A stretch of 64,000 bases of DNA from Priestia koreensis (GCF_001274935.1 NZ_LILC01000019.1:186001-250000); one strand, 5' to 3'; shown: positions 36,562 through 45,773, counted from the first letter of the stretch. Program-made: numbers and translations. The notes: generated by a model from the sequence alone, not told the origin.

Positions 36562-37426
36562 ATGAAAATAATGATTTAATAAAGTCAATAATGCTAATAA
36601 AGAAGCGTTTCAATTTATCAAGGAACGACTGTCCTTCTTCAGACTGAAGAAATGTTGTCACCTTTTCTTTTGTTGCAGACAGTTGGTCTTTCACTTGACC
36701 CCAATCAATATTTAAATCTTTTAATTTATTAAATAAATCTACTAAAGAATTAAGCTCAGAATCTGTAAGCGTAATACCCAACTCATCCGCTGCGCGCTTA
36801 ATTAACTCGCGAAGGTCAGATTTAGTTTCCGGTTTTTCTTTAGCGATGCCTTCTTTGATTTTGGCCATGAGGGCTGCCGCTTTTTCTGGTCCGACAGAAT
36901 CACCTAGCTTCGCTGTTTGCACCATTTCTTCATTGGCCGCTTTTTTTACTTCTTCAGGAATCTTCTTATCAGTTTGAATCTCATAAGCTTTCATAATCCC
37001 CGTCAATGCAGCGGTTCCAGATACTTTAAAAGGAGCGGTAATTTTAATCGTTGCATCCTTAATGCCGGCTGTCATAAGCGCATTTGTATACATTTCATCT
37101 GTAACCCACTCGATGTTATTCGTTTCTACACGAATACCAGAATCTTTTTCCTCTAATGTGATACTAGCCGAGGAAATGGATTTAGAGCCGATTTGTGCTT
37201 TCGGAATAAAATCACCTAAATATTTATATTCTTCAGCATTTGTTACGGTAACGGTTTGATCATCAGTACTTGCCCCAAGGTCATTTAATACTTTTTCTTT
37301 ATCTTGAGGTTTTAAATCTTGTCCAAGCGTTACAATTGTATCACCTACCGCAGCATCTGCAAAGCTTACGACTGGAACACTTAGCAACAGTCCTGTTATT
37401 AATAGTGAATTAATTATCTTTTTCAT
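36560..37426 (-). CDS. ypuA: DUF1002 family secreted protein YpuA
   Basis: A 288-residue protein with a classical signal peptide (K-K, hydrophobic core, cleavage near F-A-D-A) and a DUF1002 domain. Residues 200-288 are helical, ending in a hydrophobic stretch (F-F-I-S-I-I-D-F-I-K-S-L-F). The start at 37426 begins the signal peptide; an upstream GTG at 37510 would add a charged extension before it. Function unknown; YpuA is associated with cell-wall stress in Bacillus. Order lysA-ypuA-ppiB is as in B. subtilis. Confidence 0.85.
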   Translation of the reverse strand: MKKIINSLLITGLLLSVPVVSFADAAVGDTIVTLGQDLKPQDKEKVLNDLGASTDDQTVTVTNAEEYKYLGDFIPKAQIGSKSISSASITLEEKDSGIRVETNNIEWVTDEMYTNALMTAGIKDATIKITAPFKVSGTAALTGIMKAYEIQTDKKIPEEVKKAANEEMVQTAKLGDSVGPEKAAALMAKIKEGIAKEKPETKSDLRELIKRAADELGITLTDSELNSLVDLFNKLKDLNIDWGQVKDQLSATKEKVTTFLQSEEGQSFLDKLKRFFISIIDFIKSLFS

Positions 37427-37753
37427 CGTACTATTTACGACCTCCTTCACATGACCATCATGCACATTCTTTACATTTTTGTCAATTATGCGTACAGAGC
37501 ACGAACGCACTAATAAGACGAAAAATGCTTTTAAAAAGTTTCATTTCTCATAAAATTCCTCCACAGATACTCCTTTAAAGAGGCTAGAAGAGTTAACATC
37601 GAATTAGAGATTGAATACTGCTCCATCAAACCAAATTTTTTTGGGAAAATGATGTGAAAAATATGGAAAATACTGTTGCTCGAGTGGTTGGACTTTTTAT
37701 TTGGCCGAAGAGATGCTAATATAGAAAGGATTATATGATGAGGAGGATACATA
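37427..37753. other. Intergenic region between ypuA and ppiB
   Basis: On the minus strand TTGACA (complement of 37480-37485), 17-bp spacer and CATGAT (complement of 37457-37462) could be the ypuA promoter, though its start would be close to the ribosome site. Toward ppiB there is an A/T-rich stretch with TAATAT near 37718 but no good -35. No further gene is seen. Confidence 0.4.
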
Positions 37754-38194
37754 ATGACTAAAAAAGGTTATATCCTTATGGAAACTGGCGAAAAGATTGA
37801 ATTTGATTTATATCCCAACGAAGCACCAAATACAGTAGCAAACTTTGAAAAGCTTGCAAACTCTGGCTTCTACAACGGTGTTACATTTCACCGTGTAATT
37901 CCTGGATTCGTTTCTCAAGGTGGAGATCCAACAGGAACAGGTGCTGGTGGCCCTGGTTACACAATTGACTGTGAAACAGAAGGAAACCCTCATAAGCACG
38001 AAGCAGGTTCTTTCTCAATGGCGCATGCTGGAAAAAATACGGGTGGAAGTCAATTCTTCATCGTTCATGAGCCACAGCCACACTTAAACGGTGTTCATAC
38101 AGTATTCGGAAAAGTAACAGAAGGTCTTGATTCTGTTCTTCGCATGCGTAATGGCGATACAATGAAAGAAGTAAAAGTTTGGGACGCAGAATAA
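37754..38194 (+). CDS. ppiB: Peptidyl-prolyl cis-trans isomerase B (cyclophilin)
   Basis: A 146-residue cytosolic cyclophilin without signal peptide. The active-site F45-H46-R47, Q-G-G-D-P-T-G-T-G and S-Q-F-F-I loops are present, so proline isomerase activity is expected. AGGAGG precedes the ATG. Monocistronic with a strong terminator. Confidence 0.95.
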   Translation: MTKKGYILMETGEKIEFDLYPNEAPNTVANFEKLANSGFYNGVTFHRVIPGFVSQGGDPTGTGAGGPGYTIDCETEGNPHKHEAGSFSMAHAGKNTGGSQFFIVHEPQPHLNGVHTVFGKVTEGLDSVLRMRNGDTMKEVKVWDAE

Positions 38195-38214
38195 TCTGCG
38201 CTTCGTCAAATTGT

Positions 38215-38263
38215 TAAAAACGGTCACAGGTTCCACAAACGTGGAATTTGTGACCGTTTTTCG
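38215..38263 (+). terminator. Terminator after ppiB
   Basis: AAAAACGGTCACA...TGTGACCGTTTTT with an inner TTCCAC/GTGGAA stem, loop AAAC. Confidence 0.9.
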
Positions 38264-38331
38264 TCTATTGGACGTGGAGCATGTTCAATCATTTTTTACT
38301 GCCTTATAATAATGAGATGAGGGGGGAGAAA

Positions 38332-38418
38332 ATGAACAAGCAAAATCTGATTTTGTTTGGTGGTCTAGTTAGTCTCAGCTTGATTTGGGGGATTGTATAT
38401 TGGGTATTTCTAACATAA
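38332..38418 (+). CDS. Putative 28-residue membrane micro-protein
   Basis: An ORF of 28 codons: a short polar start (M-N-K-Q-N) and one hydrophobic helix (about residues 6-27) ending V-F-L-T. A very G-rich ribosome site (GGGGGGAG) and a TATAAT (38305-38310) lie just upstream, which favours real translation. I do not recognise the family. It stands alone between ppiB and ribT, where B. subtilis carries other ypu genes. Confidence 0.5.
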   Translation: MNKQNLILFGGLVSLSLIWGIVYWVFLT

Positions 38419-38482
38419 CAAGTGCTTTCTTTAAACAGAAGAGCTATTTCTTATAAAATATATAGGAATATACGTTCTTATG

Positions 38483-38511
38483 TTGATCTTGCTATCTAAA
38501 TTTTGTATCAT
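38483..38511 (+). promoter_or_regulatory. Possible promoter of ribT
   Basis: TTGATC (38483-38488), 17-bp spacer, TATCAT (38506-38511), about 128 bases before the ribT start. No FMN riboswitch is visible here, unlike the B. subtilis rib operon that includes ribT. Confidence 0.5.
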
Positions 38512-38596
38512 AGAGAAGATTGTACAAGAGCTGTGTGGAAAAATCCGTGTATAGGTGTTAGAGGGTAAAGTCGCCTACATATTTAGTTGGAAATGA

Positions 38597-38986
<390 letters not shown>

Positions 38987-39034
38987 TGGCGTTTAAAAGG
39001 TGCATGAGTAGCCCTCATGTATGACCGGATTATA

Positions 39035-39089
39035 TAAAAAACAAAGCCATAGTCAAGCGGTAGCGCTTATCTATGGCTTTGTTTTTTTT
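39035..39089. terminator. Bidirectional terminator between ribT and ypuF
   Basis: ACAAAGCCATAG/CTATGGCTTTGT outer stem with A6 and T8 flanks and an inner AAGCG/CGCTT stem. Confidence 0.92.
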
Positions 39090-39588
39090 CTAAGCTTTCC
39101 TTCCGAGCGGCTACTACGTCACTTCGATCTCGAAGGCTGTGACGATGAGTAATTGCCTCGAGTTTTAAATCAGAATCCTTCCACCAACCCATATTCAATT
39201 CACGGCTACGAGCTTCACATTGTTGAAGCAATCCTTGATCGACAATAGGAAGATACAAACTTCGATACGCTTGATGAGCTGAAATTTCCTCTAGACGTTT
39301 CGTTAGGATACGAAGTAGTGTCTCCCCATCCAATCCAAGCGTTGAAAGCATTGATTCATGCGTTGAAAGAATGCGAATCGCGCCTTTCATCATGCGAAAC
39401 GAACCGTTGAAATTTTGTCTTCTTTGATGATAGAGGGAAACGGCGATTTGAATGAACCCGACCCAGACTTGATCACGATGCTTCGCCTCTTTTTCCTTCC
39501 AAAACTCCTCGAGAATTTCGTGGCATTCAAAATAATCACGATCACCGTGGAAATGAACCAAGTAGTCAATATAAGCACGAGGATACAT
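39067..39588 (-). CDS. ypuF: DUF309 family protein YpuF
   Basis: A 173-residue, all-helical protein with the DUF309 signature F-E-C-H-E-I-L-E-E-F-W (about 20-30) and later Q-I-A-V-S-L-Y-H. The conserved Glu/His pattern suggests a metal or small-ligand site but no activity is known. B. subtilis ypuF lies at the same place before scpA. Its 3' end overlaps the terminator shared with ribT. Confidence 0.85.
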   Translation of the reverse strand: MYPRAYIDYLVHFHGDRDYFECHEILEEFWKEKEAKHRDQVWVGFIQIAVSLYHQRRQNFNGSFRMMKGAIRILSTHESMLSTLGLDGETLLRILTKRLEEISAHQAYRSLYLPIVDQGLLQQCEARSRELNMGWWKDSDLKLEAITHRHSLRDRSDVVAARKESLEKKQSHR

Positions 39589-39657
39589 CTATTTTCCTCC
39601 TTTTACGTTGTCTTGGATTTAAGTGTAGCATGCTATGTATGGAAAATAAAATGAAGA

Positions 39658-39683
39658 AAGTGTTCAGCTTTTACTGAACACTT
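39658..39683 (-). terminator. Hairpin after the YjcZ-family gene
   Basis: AAGTGTTCAG/CTGAACACTT with a 6-base loop; on the minus strand it is followed by TTCTTCATTTT, a moderate U tract. Confidence 0.6.
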
Positions 39684-39695
39684 GGGGTAAATCCA

Positions 39696-39797
39696 TTAGC
39701 AGATGTAGGACCATCCAACGATTACAAGTAGTACGAATAACACTACTAATAATGCAAATCCAGATCCATAACCGTACCCATCACATTTTTCACCCAT
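39696..39797 (-). CDS. YjcZ family small sporulation/membrane protein
   Basis: A 33-residue ORF on the minus strand with GGAGGAAAT ribosome site. It has a Gly/Tyr-rich head (G-Y-G-Y-G-S-G) and the hallmark hydrophobic helix F-A-L-L-V-V-L-F-V-L-L-V-I-V-G-W ending in C. This is the YjcZ/YtrI-like family of tiny proteins found in spore formers, many of which are made during sporulation. Specific role unknown. Too short for common gene finders. Confidence 0.85.
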   Translation of the reverse strand: MGEKCDGYGYGSGFALLVVLFVLLVIVGWSYIC

Positions 39798-40210
39798 TGC
39801 TATTTCCTCCTTCAGCCTTAAGCTTGTGGTTTGTAACTACAATCCCATCATATGTCGGGAAGACAGTTATGTATGGGCATATGACCTATTTTTCTATACA
39901 TGATCGTAAAAATAAGTTCATGAAAGGACGGGAACCTTTTTGGCTGTAGGAGATATAACAAGCTAGAGGAGGTAACTTTTTAAAGTGAAAATCTATGCAT
40001 ACTGCTAAACCATTCGTTATCACTCAGCAGACGCCAATAAGGGGGATTTTTTCAAACTATAAAAGAGACGCTTCTAAAGACCCCCTAAACCATCACTCGT
40101 TATGACAAAATTTTAAAACAGATTTACGAATATAGTTGGACTTGGTTTTAGAATGCTCTATACTTAAATGGCATAACGAATTGTAAAGAGTGGAATGTTG
40201 GTGAAAATAT
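39798..40210. other. Intergenic region upstream of scpA
   Basis: Divergent regulatory region for the YjcZ-type gene (minus) and scpA (plus). A sigma-A promoter lies at 40136-40164. A CATATGAT sequence on the minus strand resembles a sigma-K/E -10, but no matching -35 was found. A 36-codon ORF at 39995-40105 has no proper ribosome site. Confidence 0.5.
40136..40164 (+). promoter_or_regulatory. Sigma-A promoter of scpA-scpB
   Basis: TTGGAC (40136-40141), 17-bp spacer, TATACT (40159-40164), 47 bases before the scpA start. Confidence 0.7.
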
Positions 40211-40966
40211 ATGGAGTATAACGTAAAAGTAGATGCCTTTGAAGGGCCACTTGACTTGCTATTGCATTTAATTAATCGATTTGAAATTGATATTTATGAT
40301 ATCCCTGTTGCTCAGATTACCGAGCAGTACATGATGTATATACATACGATGCAGGAGTTAGAGCTCGATGTAGCAAGTGAGTATTTAGTCATTGCTGCTA
40401 CACTATTAGCGATTAAAAGTAAAATGCTGCTTCCAAAACATGAAGAGGAAGAGCTAGCTGAATACGATGAGTTTGATGAAGAGGAGGATCCTCGTCAGGA
40501 ACTTATTCAGCAGCTCGTTGAATACCGGAAATTCAAGGAAGCGGCTGAGAGCCTACGACTTCGTGAGGAAGAACGTAAGCTTGCACATTCAAAGCTACCA
40601 AGCGATTTGAGTCATCTACATGAAAGTGCAAAAGAAGAACAGCAGGAGCTTGATGTCACGATGTATGACATGCTAAGTGCGCTCCAAAAAATGATGAAAC
40701 GTAAACAAATTCAAAGACCTGTACGAACGACTATTACAAGACAGGAAATTCCGATTGAGAAAAGGATGGAAGAGATTGTGGTCTCCCTTCGCAAGCTAAA
40801 GAAGCGGACGAGCTTTTTCAATCTATTTCCGTCAGAGGAAAAGCCTCATATCGTCGTTACGTTTTTAGCGGTGCTAGAGTTAATGAAGCAAAATAGTATT
40901 GTTGTCGAGCAGGAAGGGAATTTTGATGAATTATTTGTATCGTATCGAGAAGGAAGGGACAGTTAG
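40211..40966 (+). CDS. scpA: Segregation and condensation protein A
   Basis: A 251-residue kleisin. The N-terminal [17 protein letters not shown] signature binds the SMC neck, residues about 85-155 are acidic/charged linker, and the C-terminal winged helix binds the SMC head. Forms the Smc-ScpA-ScpB condensin that organises and segregates the chromosome. The ribosome site is weak. The stop overlaps the scpB GTG by one base. Confidence 0.96.
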   Translation: MEYNVKVDAFEGPLDLLLHLINRFEIDIYDIPVAQITEQYMMYIHTMQELELDVASEYLVIAATLLAIKSKMLLPKHEEEELAEYDEFDEEEDPRQELIQQLVEYRKFKEAAESLRLREEERKLAHSKLPSDLSHLHESAKEEQQELDVTMYDMLSALQKMMKRKQIQRPVRTTITRQEIPIEKRMEEIVVSLRKLKKRTSFFNLFPSEEKPHIVVTFLAVLELMKQNSIVVEQEGNFDELFVSYREGRDS

Positions 40967-41538
40967 TGAATAATCAAGCTATTATTGAATCTCTGCTTTT
41001 TGTTGCAGGAGATCAAGGCTTATCGTTGAATCAATTAAGTACGATTTTAGAAATGGATGAGAAAACTGTCAGTCACTTAATGAGCGAGTTTTCTAAGAGC
41101 TATGATAATGAGGCTCGTGGTCTAGAACTGATCGAGGTGGCGGATGTATATAAATTAGTCACCAAAAAGGAAAGCGCAGAGTATATTAAAAAGCTGGTCG
41201 ATATTCCGACTAGCCAGTCGCTCTCACAGGCTGCGCTTGAGACATTAGCGATTGTCGCTTATCGACAGCCCATTACACGTGTGGAAATCGAAGAAGTCCG
41301 AGGCGTTAAGACGGAGCGCCCGCTGCAAACGCTTGTAGCGAAAGCGCTGATTAAGGAAGTGGGGCGCGCAGAGGGAGCAGGACGAGCTATTTTGTATGGC
41401 ACAACAAACGAATTTATGGACTATTTCGGTCTGAAAACGCTAAAAGATCTTCCTCCTTTACCTGAAGATATGAAGGAACAGGATTTGGATCAAGAAACAG
41501 ATCTGTTTTTCGAAAAGTTCAACAAAATCGTGGAATAG
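40966..41538 (+). CDS. scpB: Segregation and condensation protein B
   Basis: A 190-residue protein with two winged-helix domains and the signature A-L-E-T-L-A-I-V-A-Y-R-Q-P-I-T-R. It dimerises and binds the ScpA centre. The start is GTG within the scpA stop (TAGTG), so translation is coupled. Confidence 0.96.
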   Translation: MNNQAIIESLLFVAGDQGLSLNQLSTILEMDEKTVSHLMSEFSKSYDNEARGLELIEVADVYKLVTKKESAEYIKKLVDIPTSQSLSQAALETLAIVAYRQPITRVEIEEVRGVKTERPLQTLVAKALIKEVGRAEGAGRAILYGTTNEFMDYFGLKTLKDLPPLPEDMKEQDLDQETDLFFEKFNKIVE

Positions 41539-41660
41539 AGAAAACATTATAAACAGTTGGAATAGTGTGATAATATATAGTAGATCACAAAATGCCAGGT
41601 GGGGAATTGCTCACGAGCTGTTTGGATTTGAAAGAAAAGAAATGATGGAGGAGAGTAATG

Positions 41661-42149
41661 ATGGGAAACGTAATCGTAAAATCGCAAATCGAATTAGTAC
41701 AGCAAAAATTAGCGACCTCTATTCAATCAATGAATGGTTTTTTAAATAATACAAAAATTGATGATTTACAAAAAGAACAAGAGTGGTCCATAGAAAATTA
41801 TGAGTCTCTACTATCTAACGTAAGACGCATGGCCGTTTTTTGTGAAGAAGGATTAGAGGCATGCCAAATTATTTCTGTTACAGAGCCTTTCCGTAAAGCA
41901 GCGGCAGAGCGAGCACTGTACCGTATTTATCATCAGTGTGTAGAAGAGTTTTTTACGCCGAAAACGGATTTATGGTACGAAGATAGCCGTTCAGCCTATA
42001 CGGGCCGAAACTCGATTAAATATCGTTTCACACCGCCAGCTTCTTTTGAAGGCCTTGTGACATCGTTAGAAAGTGATTTTCAAACGATGAGAGAAGAGCT
42101 TCAGTATTATGAAACAGATTATCTCACGAAGATCAAGCAGTCGCAGTAA
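41661..42149 (+). CDS. ypuI: DUF3907 family protein YpuI
   Basis: A 162-residue predicted helical cytosolic protein (or 163 with the ATG at 41658). GGAGGAGAG lies just upstream. Conserved features include E-R-A-L-Y-R-I-Y-H-Q-C and F-F-T-P-K-x-D-x-W-Y-E-D-S-R. Position between scpB and dacB is that of B. subtilis ypuI, a gene of unknown function. No catalytic motif is recognised. Confidence 0.82.
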   Translation: MGNVIVKSQIELVQQKLATSIQSMNGFLNNTKIDDLQKEQEWSIENYESLLSNVRRMAVFCEEGLEACQIISVTEPFRKAAAERALYRIYHQCVEEFFTPKTDLWYEDSRSAYTGRNSIKYRFTPPASFEGLVTSLESDFQTMREELQYYETDYLTKIKQSQ

Positions 42150-42362
42150 ACAGAGAAGCTCAGAAGGGTTGCAACGGACCTATATGGCAGTTGATACATA
42201 AGAGTCCTCAACAAAAGAGAGGAGTCATCAAGCATTGCGCTTAATGGCTTCTTTTTTTGGGGATTTTTAATGGTAAAAAAAGATAAAAATATATTTTTTA
42301 TCCATTTATTCTGCGTATAGTTTAGAAAAAGAGAGAGATAGTAAGGGAATGCACAAATTTAT

Positions 42363-42390
42363 TCATAACTCAGCAAGACAAGCATACACT
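42363..42390 (+). promoter_or_regulatory. Sigma-E promoter of dacB-spmA-spmB
   Basis: TCATAAC (42363-42369), 13-bp spacer, CATACACT (42383-42390), a full match to the sigma-E -10 CATACAnT. It lies 30 bases before dacB, as expected for this mother-cell operon. Confidence 0.8.
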
Positions 42391-42420
42391 TGTACAAATA
42401 GGTAAAGGGACGGGGATACG

Positions 42421-43599
42421 ATGAGGGTATTCAGCAAAACATTTATAGTGATCATGTGCTTACTCCTTTCTATGCACATTTTTTCTCCTTCTGCAGCAGC
42501 ATCTGAAAAAATTTCTGGAGGAGTAAGTGCTAGAGGCGCAGTATTAATGGAACAAAGCACAGGAAGAGTGCTGTATGAGAAAAATCCAAACGCCAAGATG
42601 CGAATCGCGAGCATTACAAAAATCATGACCGCAATTATTGCGATCGAATCAGGCAAATTAGATACAGAAGTAAAAGTTAGTGCCAACGCAGTGAAAACAG
42701 AAGGTTCTTCCGTGTATTTGGTGCCAAATGAAAAAATTAAGCTCCGTGATCTTGTTTACGGGCTCATGCTTCGTTCTGGAAACGATGCTGCAGTGGCTAT
42801 TTCTGAAAGTGTTGGTGGGAGCGTACCAGGGTTTGTTCACATGATGAACCAAAAAGCAGAAGAAATTGGGATGGTGAACACAGAGTTTGCGAATCCTCAT
42901 GGACTTGATGATCATGAAAATCATTATTCTACGGCCTATGATATGGCACTTTTAATGAGATATGCCATGCATAACAAAACGTTTCGTGATATTTCTGGAA
43001 CGAAGATTTACCGCACAACTCATCCAACTGAAAAATGGGATCGCGTATGGAAAAACAAAAATAAGCTACTTACTACGTTTTATAAATATTGCACCGGTGG
43101 TAAGACGGGTTATACAAAACGTGCAAAGCGAACGCTCGTTACGACCGCTACAAAAGGAAATCTTAATTTAATTGCTGTTACCATTAATGATCCAGATGAC
43201 TGGAAAGATCATACGTACATGTTTGATCAAGGCTTTAAATTATTTAAGCCGGTCAAAATTGTTGAAAAAGGAACGCTTGATGATATTAAAAACACTTTTT
43301 ACAAAAATAAGCTGTACGTTAAAAGAGATTTTGTGTATCCGTTATCAGACGGTGAAAAAGATGATGTGAGCCTTCAGACCAAGCTATTAAAGCCCCAAGT
43401 GAAAAAGTGGAAATCTAATCCGGATTCCGTTCCAAACATTGTGGGACGCATTAAAATTTATCAGGACGATGAAGCAATTGGGAATATCCCTATTTATTTA
43501 AAAAAGGGTGCAGCCTCTGCTAAAAAAGAATCTCCAAGCTTTTGGGGTGAGGTAAAGCATATGTTTTCATTGGTGATCGGAGTCAGATCGGATGGTTAA
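42421..43599 (+). CDS. dacB: D-alanyl-D-alanine carboxypeptidase DacB (spore cortex)
   Basis: A 392-residue penicillin-binding protein 5*. Signal peptide with cleavage near A-A-A27, then Ser64-I-T-Lys67, Ser119-Gly-Asn121 and Lys228-Thr-Gly230. Acting from the mother cell, it removes terminal D-Ala and limits cortex cross-linking. It overlaps spmA by 8 bases, so the operon is coupled. A paralogue of dacF in the same window, with which it works in cortex assembly. Confidence 0.95.
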   Translation: MRVFSKTFIVIMCLLLSMHIFSPSAAASEKISGGVSARGAVLMEQSTGRVLYEKNPNAKMRIASITKIMTAIIAIESGKLDTEVKVSANAVKTEGSSVYLVPNEKIKLRDLVYGLMLRSGNDAAVAISESVGGSVPGFVHMMNQKAEEIGMVNTEFANPHGLDDHENHYSTAYDMALLMRYAMHNKTFRDISGTKIYRTTHPTEKWDRVWKNKNKLLTTFYKYCTGGKTGYTKRAKRTLVTTATKGNLNLIAVTINDPDDWKDHTYMFDQGFKLFKPVKIVEKGTLDDIKNTFYKNKLYVKRDFVYPLSDGEKDDVSLQTKLLKPQVKKWKSNPDSVPNIVGRIKIYQDDEAIGNIPIYLKKGAASAKKESPSFWGEVKHMFSLVIGVRSDG

Positions 43600-44191
43600 T
43601 CTGATCTGGATGGCTCTCACCATTATCGGATTGATTTTTGCCGTTGTAAATGACCGCGTCGAGCAGGTGAACAAAGCAATCTTTCAAGGTGCTACAGACG
43701 CGGTTACCATAAGTATTGGCCTTATTAGTATTCTTGTTTTTTGGCTAGGCTTGATGAAGATTGCCGAGGCATCTGGTCTTCTTGACAAGCTAGCCATTCT
43801 CTTTCGACCCTTCATTACTCGGCTGTTTCCAGAGGTTCCAAAAGATCATCCCGCCATCGGTTACATCTTATCAAACATGATGGCGAATATGTTTGGACTT
43901 GGAAATGCGGCTACGCCTCTTGGTATTAAAGCAATGGAACAATTAAAAAAATTAAATGGAAATAAAGACGAAGCAAGCCGCTCCATGATTACCTTCTTAG
44001 CTATTAACACTTCAAGCATTACGCTTATTCCGACGACGGTCATCGCCGTCCGGATCACCTACGATTCCGCAAACCCAGCCGAGATTATCGGTCCTACTTT
44101 ACTTGCTACAATCATTTCTGCTATTGGTGGTATTTTACTAGATCGCTATTTTTATCATAGGAGAGTAAAAAAGGAGAGGAAAACCAAATGA
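43592..44191 (+). CDS. spmA: Spore maturation protein A
   Basis: A 199-residue membrane protein with the nucleoside-recognition/Gate domain. N-M-M-A-N-M-F-G-L-G-N-A-A-T-P-L-G is the conserved helix-break motif. With SpmB and DacB it is needed for full spore core dehydration and heat resistance in B. subtilis. Starts inside dacB and its stop overlaps spmB by ATGA. Confidence 0.94.
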   Translation: MVNLIWMALTIIGLIFAVVNDRVEQVNKAIFQGATDAVTISIGLISILVFWLGLMKIAEASGLLDKLAILFRPFITRLFPEVPKDHPAIGYILSNMMANMFGLGNAATPLGIKAMEQLKKLNGNKDEASRSMITFLAINTSSITLIPTTVIAVRITYDSANPAEIIGPTLLATIISAIGGILLDRYFYHRRVKKERKTK

Positions 44192-44721
44192 CAGCCGTTA
44201 ATCAGCTCTCTCTTTTGTTGATCCCCTTAATTATTGGGTTTATCTTGCTTTATGGAACCTATAAAAAAGTTCCTACATATGAAACCTTTACTGAAGGCGG
44301 TAAGGAAGGCATTCAAATTGCCTTTCAAATCATTCCATTTTTAGTGGGGATGTTAGTAGCGATTGCCGTTTTCAGGGCTTCAGGTGCCCTTGATTTTTTA
44401 CTGAATTTAATGCGTCCTCTACTAGAAGCTCTGCACGTCCCTCCGGAAGTCGTGCCGCTCGCACTGATCCGTCCAATTTCTGGTACCGCAGCGCTTGGTA
44501 TGATGACAGATTTAATTTCTACGTACGGCCCAGACTCGTTCATCGGACGGCTCGCTTCAACGATGCAAGGCAGTACAGATACGACGTTTTATGTCCTGAC
44601 CGTTTATTTTGGTGCCGTTGGGATCAAGAAAATGGGGGATGCGGTAAAAGTGGGGTTGCTTGCAGACCTTGTTGGGATTATCGCCGCTATTTTTGTTGTT
44701 TGGATCATGTTTGGAAACTAA
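44188..44721 (+). CDS. spmB: Spore maturation protein B
   Basis: A 177-residue partner of SpmA with the same Gate-type fold. R-P-I-S-G-T-A-A-L-G-M-M and G-S-T-D-T-T-F-Y are the conserved segments. Probably forms a membrane complex with SpmA; transported substrate unknown. Terminator follows at once. Confidence 0.94.
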   Translation: MTAVNQLSLLLIPLIIGFILLYGTYKKVPTYETFTEGGKEGIQIAFQIIPFLVGMLVAIAVFRASGALDFLLNLMRPLLEALHVPPEVVPLALIRPISGTAALGMMTDLISTYGPDSFIGRLASTMQGSTDTTFYVLTVYFGAVGIKKMGDAVKVGLLADLVGIIAAIFVVWIMFGN

Positions 44722-44746
44722 AAGCGCGTAGGCAGACGCGCTTTTT
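44720..44746 (+). terminator. Terminator of dacB-spmAB
   Basis: AAAGCGCGT/ACGCGCTTT with a 6-base loop and TTTTTC. Confidence 0.88.
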
Positions 44747-44841
44747 CTAATGGCTTTAAAAAGAAAGAGCGTGTAATAATTCAGGATAGGCTTGTATTCA
44801 TATTTTGAAACAAGTAAGATGTTACAAGAGGTGAATGCAAA

Positions 44842-45573
44842 ATGGAACGATTACAAAAAGCAATTGCTCATGCCGGTGTTGCGTCTAGACGTAAAGCGGA
44901 AGAGATGATTAAAGAAGGAAAAGTAACAGTAAATGGAGAAGTAGTGAAGGAGCTAGGAGTCAAAGTAGGCTCACAAGATAAAGTAGAAGTGAATGGAATC
45001 CCTCTTCAACGAGAAGCACCTGTCTATTTTCTTTTATATAAACCTCGCGGAGTTATTTCGAGTGCTGAAGATGATAAAGGCCGTACGACGGTTGTTGATT
45101 ATTTCGAGAATGTACAAGAGCGTATTTATCCTGTTGGACGACTGGATTATGATACGTCTGGGCTTCTTTTATTAACAAACGATGGCGAATTTGCCAACGT
45201 TCTGACGCATCCAAAATACGAGGTAGATAAAGTATATATTGCCAAAGTAAAAGGCATCCCAACGAGACAGCAGATCAAACAGCTTGAGCGAGGCGTTATG
45301 CTTGAAGATGGAAAAACGGCTCCTGCAAAAGCAAAGCTTGTTTCATTGGACAAGAAAAAACAAACTGCTATCGTTGAATTAATTATTCATGAGGGACGAA
45401 ATCGACAAGTACGCCGCATGTTAGATTCAATAGGACATCCTGTGTTAAAGCTTCGTCGTGAACGTTACGGTTTTCTAACCTTACACGGACTAAATGCTGG
45501 AGAATCTCGTGAGTTAACGACTCATGAGGTAAAACAGCTTCGTGCTCATGCACAAAGTGGTTCAGGACGATAA
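44842..45573 (+). CDS. rluB: 23S rRNA pseudouridine synthase RluB
   Basis: A 243-residue RsuA/RluB-family enzyme. An N-terminal S4 RNA-binding domain (about 1-60) precedes the synthase domain with catalytic Asp102 in G-R-L-D-Y-D-T-S-G. By homology and synteny (ypuL) it modifies the large subunit rRNA near position 2605 (E. coli numbering). Length normal. Confidence 0.93.
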   Translation: MERLQKAIAHAGVASRRKAEEMIKEGKVTVNGEVVKELGVKVGSQDKVEVNGIPLQREAPVYFLLYKPRGVISSAEDDKGRTTVVDYFENVQERIYPVGRLDYDTSGLLLLTNDGEFANVLTHPKYEVDKVYIAKVKGIPTRQQIKQLERGVMLEDGKTAPAKAKLVSLDKKKQTAIVELIIHEGRNRQVRRMLDSIGHPVLKLRRERYGFLTLHGLNAGESRELTTHEVKQLRAHAQSGSGR

Positions 45574-45603
45574 TGAACTTGTCCAGGAAAGTAGTCTGAA
45601 TGA

Positions 45604-45655
45604 AGCGGTGAGGAAATTCCTATTTCAGTAGGGATTTCCCATCGCTTTCTTTCAT
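45604..45655 (+). terminator. Terminator after rluB
   Basis: AGCGGTGAGGAAATTCCTA pairs imperfectly with TAGGGATTTCCCATCGCT around TTTCAG, followed by TTCTTTC. Confidence 0.7.
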
Positions 45656-45693
45656 GTTATGGAAGTGCTTACAAAATAATGGAGGGAGATGAG

Positions 45694-45762
45694 ATGAGTA
45701 AGAGGGAAACAGATAAATCCTTGATTTTGTCACATAAGATTCAAAAAAATAGCAAGTTATGA
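45694..45762 (+). CDS. Possible 22-codon leader peptide upstream of resA
   Basis: ATG follows GGAGGGAGATGAG, a very strong ribosome site, and 22 codons run to TGA. The product is polar and basic (S-K-R-E-T-D-K...). It ends 15 bases before the resA -10, so it is upstream of the main resA promoter. I do not recognise it; it may be a degenerate gene remnant or a real mini-protein. Confidence 0.3.
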   Translation: MSKRETDKSLILSHKIQKNSKL

Positions 45763-45773
45763 ATAACTAAAAA

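Noticed and set aside
40020..40095. Inverted repeat AAGGGGG...CCCCCT before scpA
   Set aside because: The arms are only six or seven bases and about 40 bases apart, within what chance would give.
39995..40105. 36-codon ORF upstream of scpA
   Set aside because: The only GGAGG is about 25 bases away and the product shows no domain or membrane segment.
42150..42300. Terminator after ypuI
   Set aside because: AAGCATT/AATGGCTT near 42230 is followed by T7 but the stem is short and bulged; too uncertain to list, though some termination there is likely.
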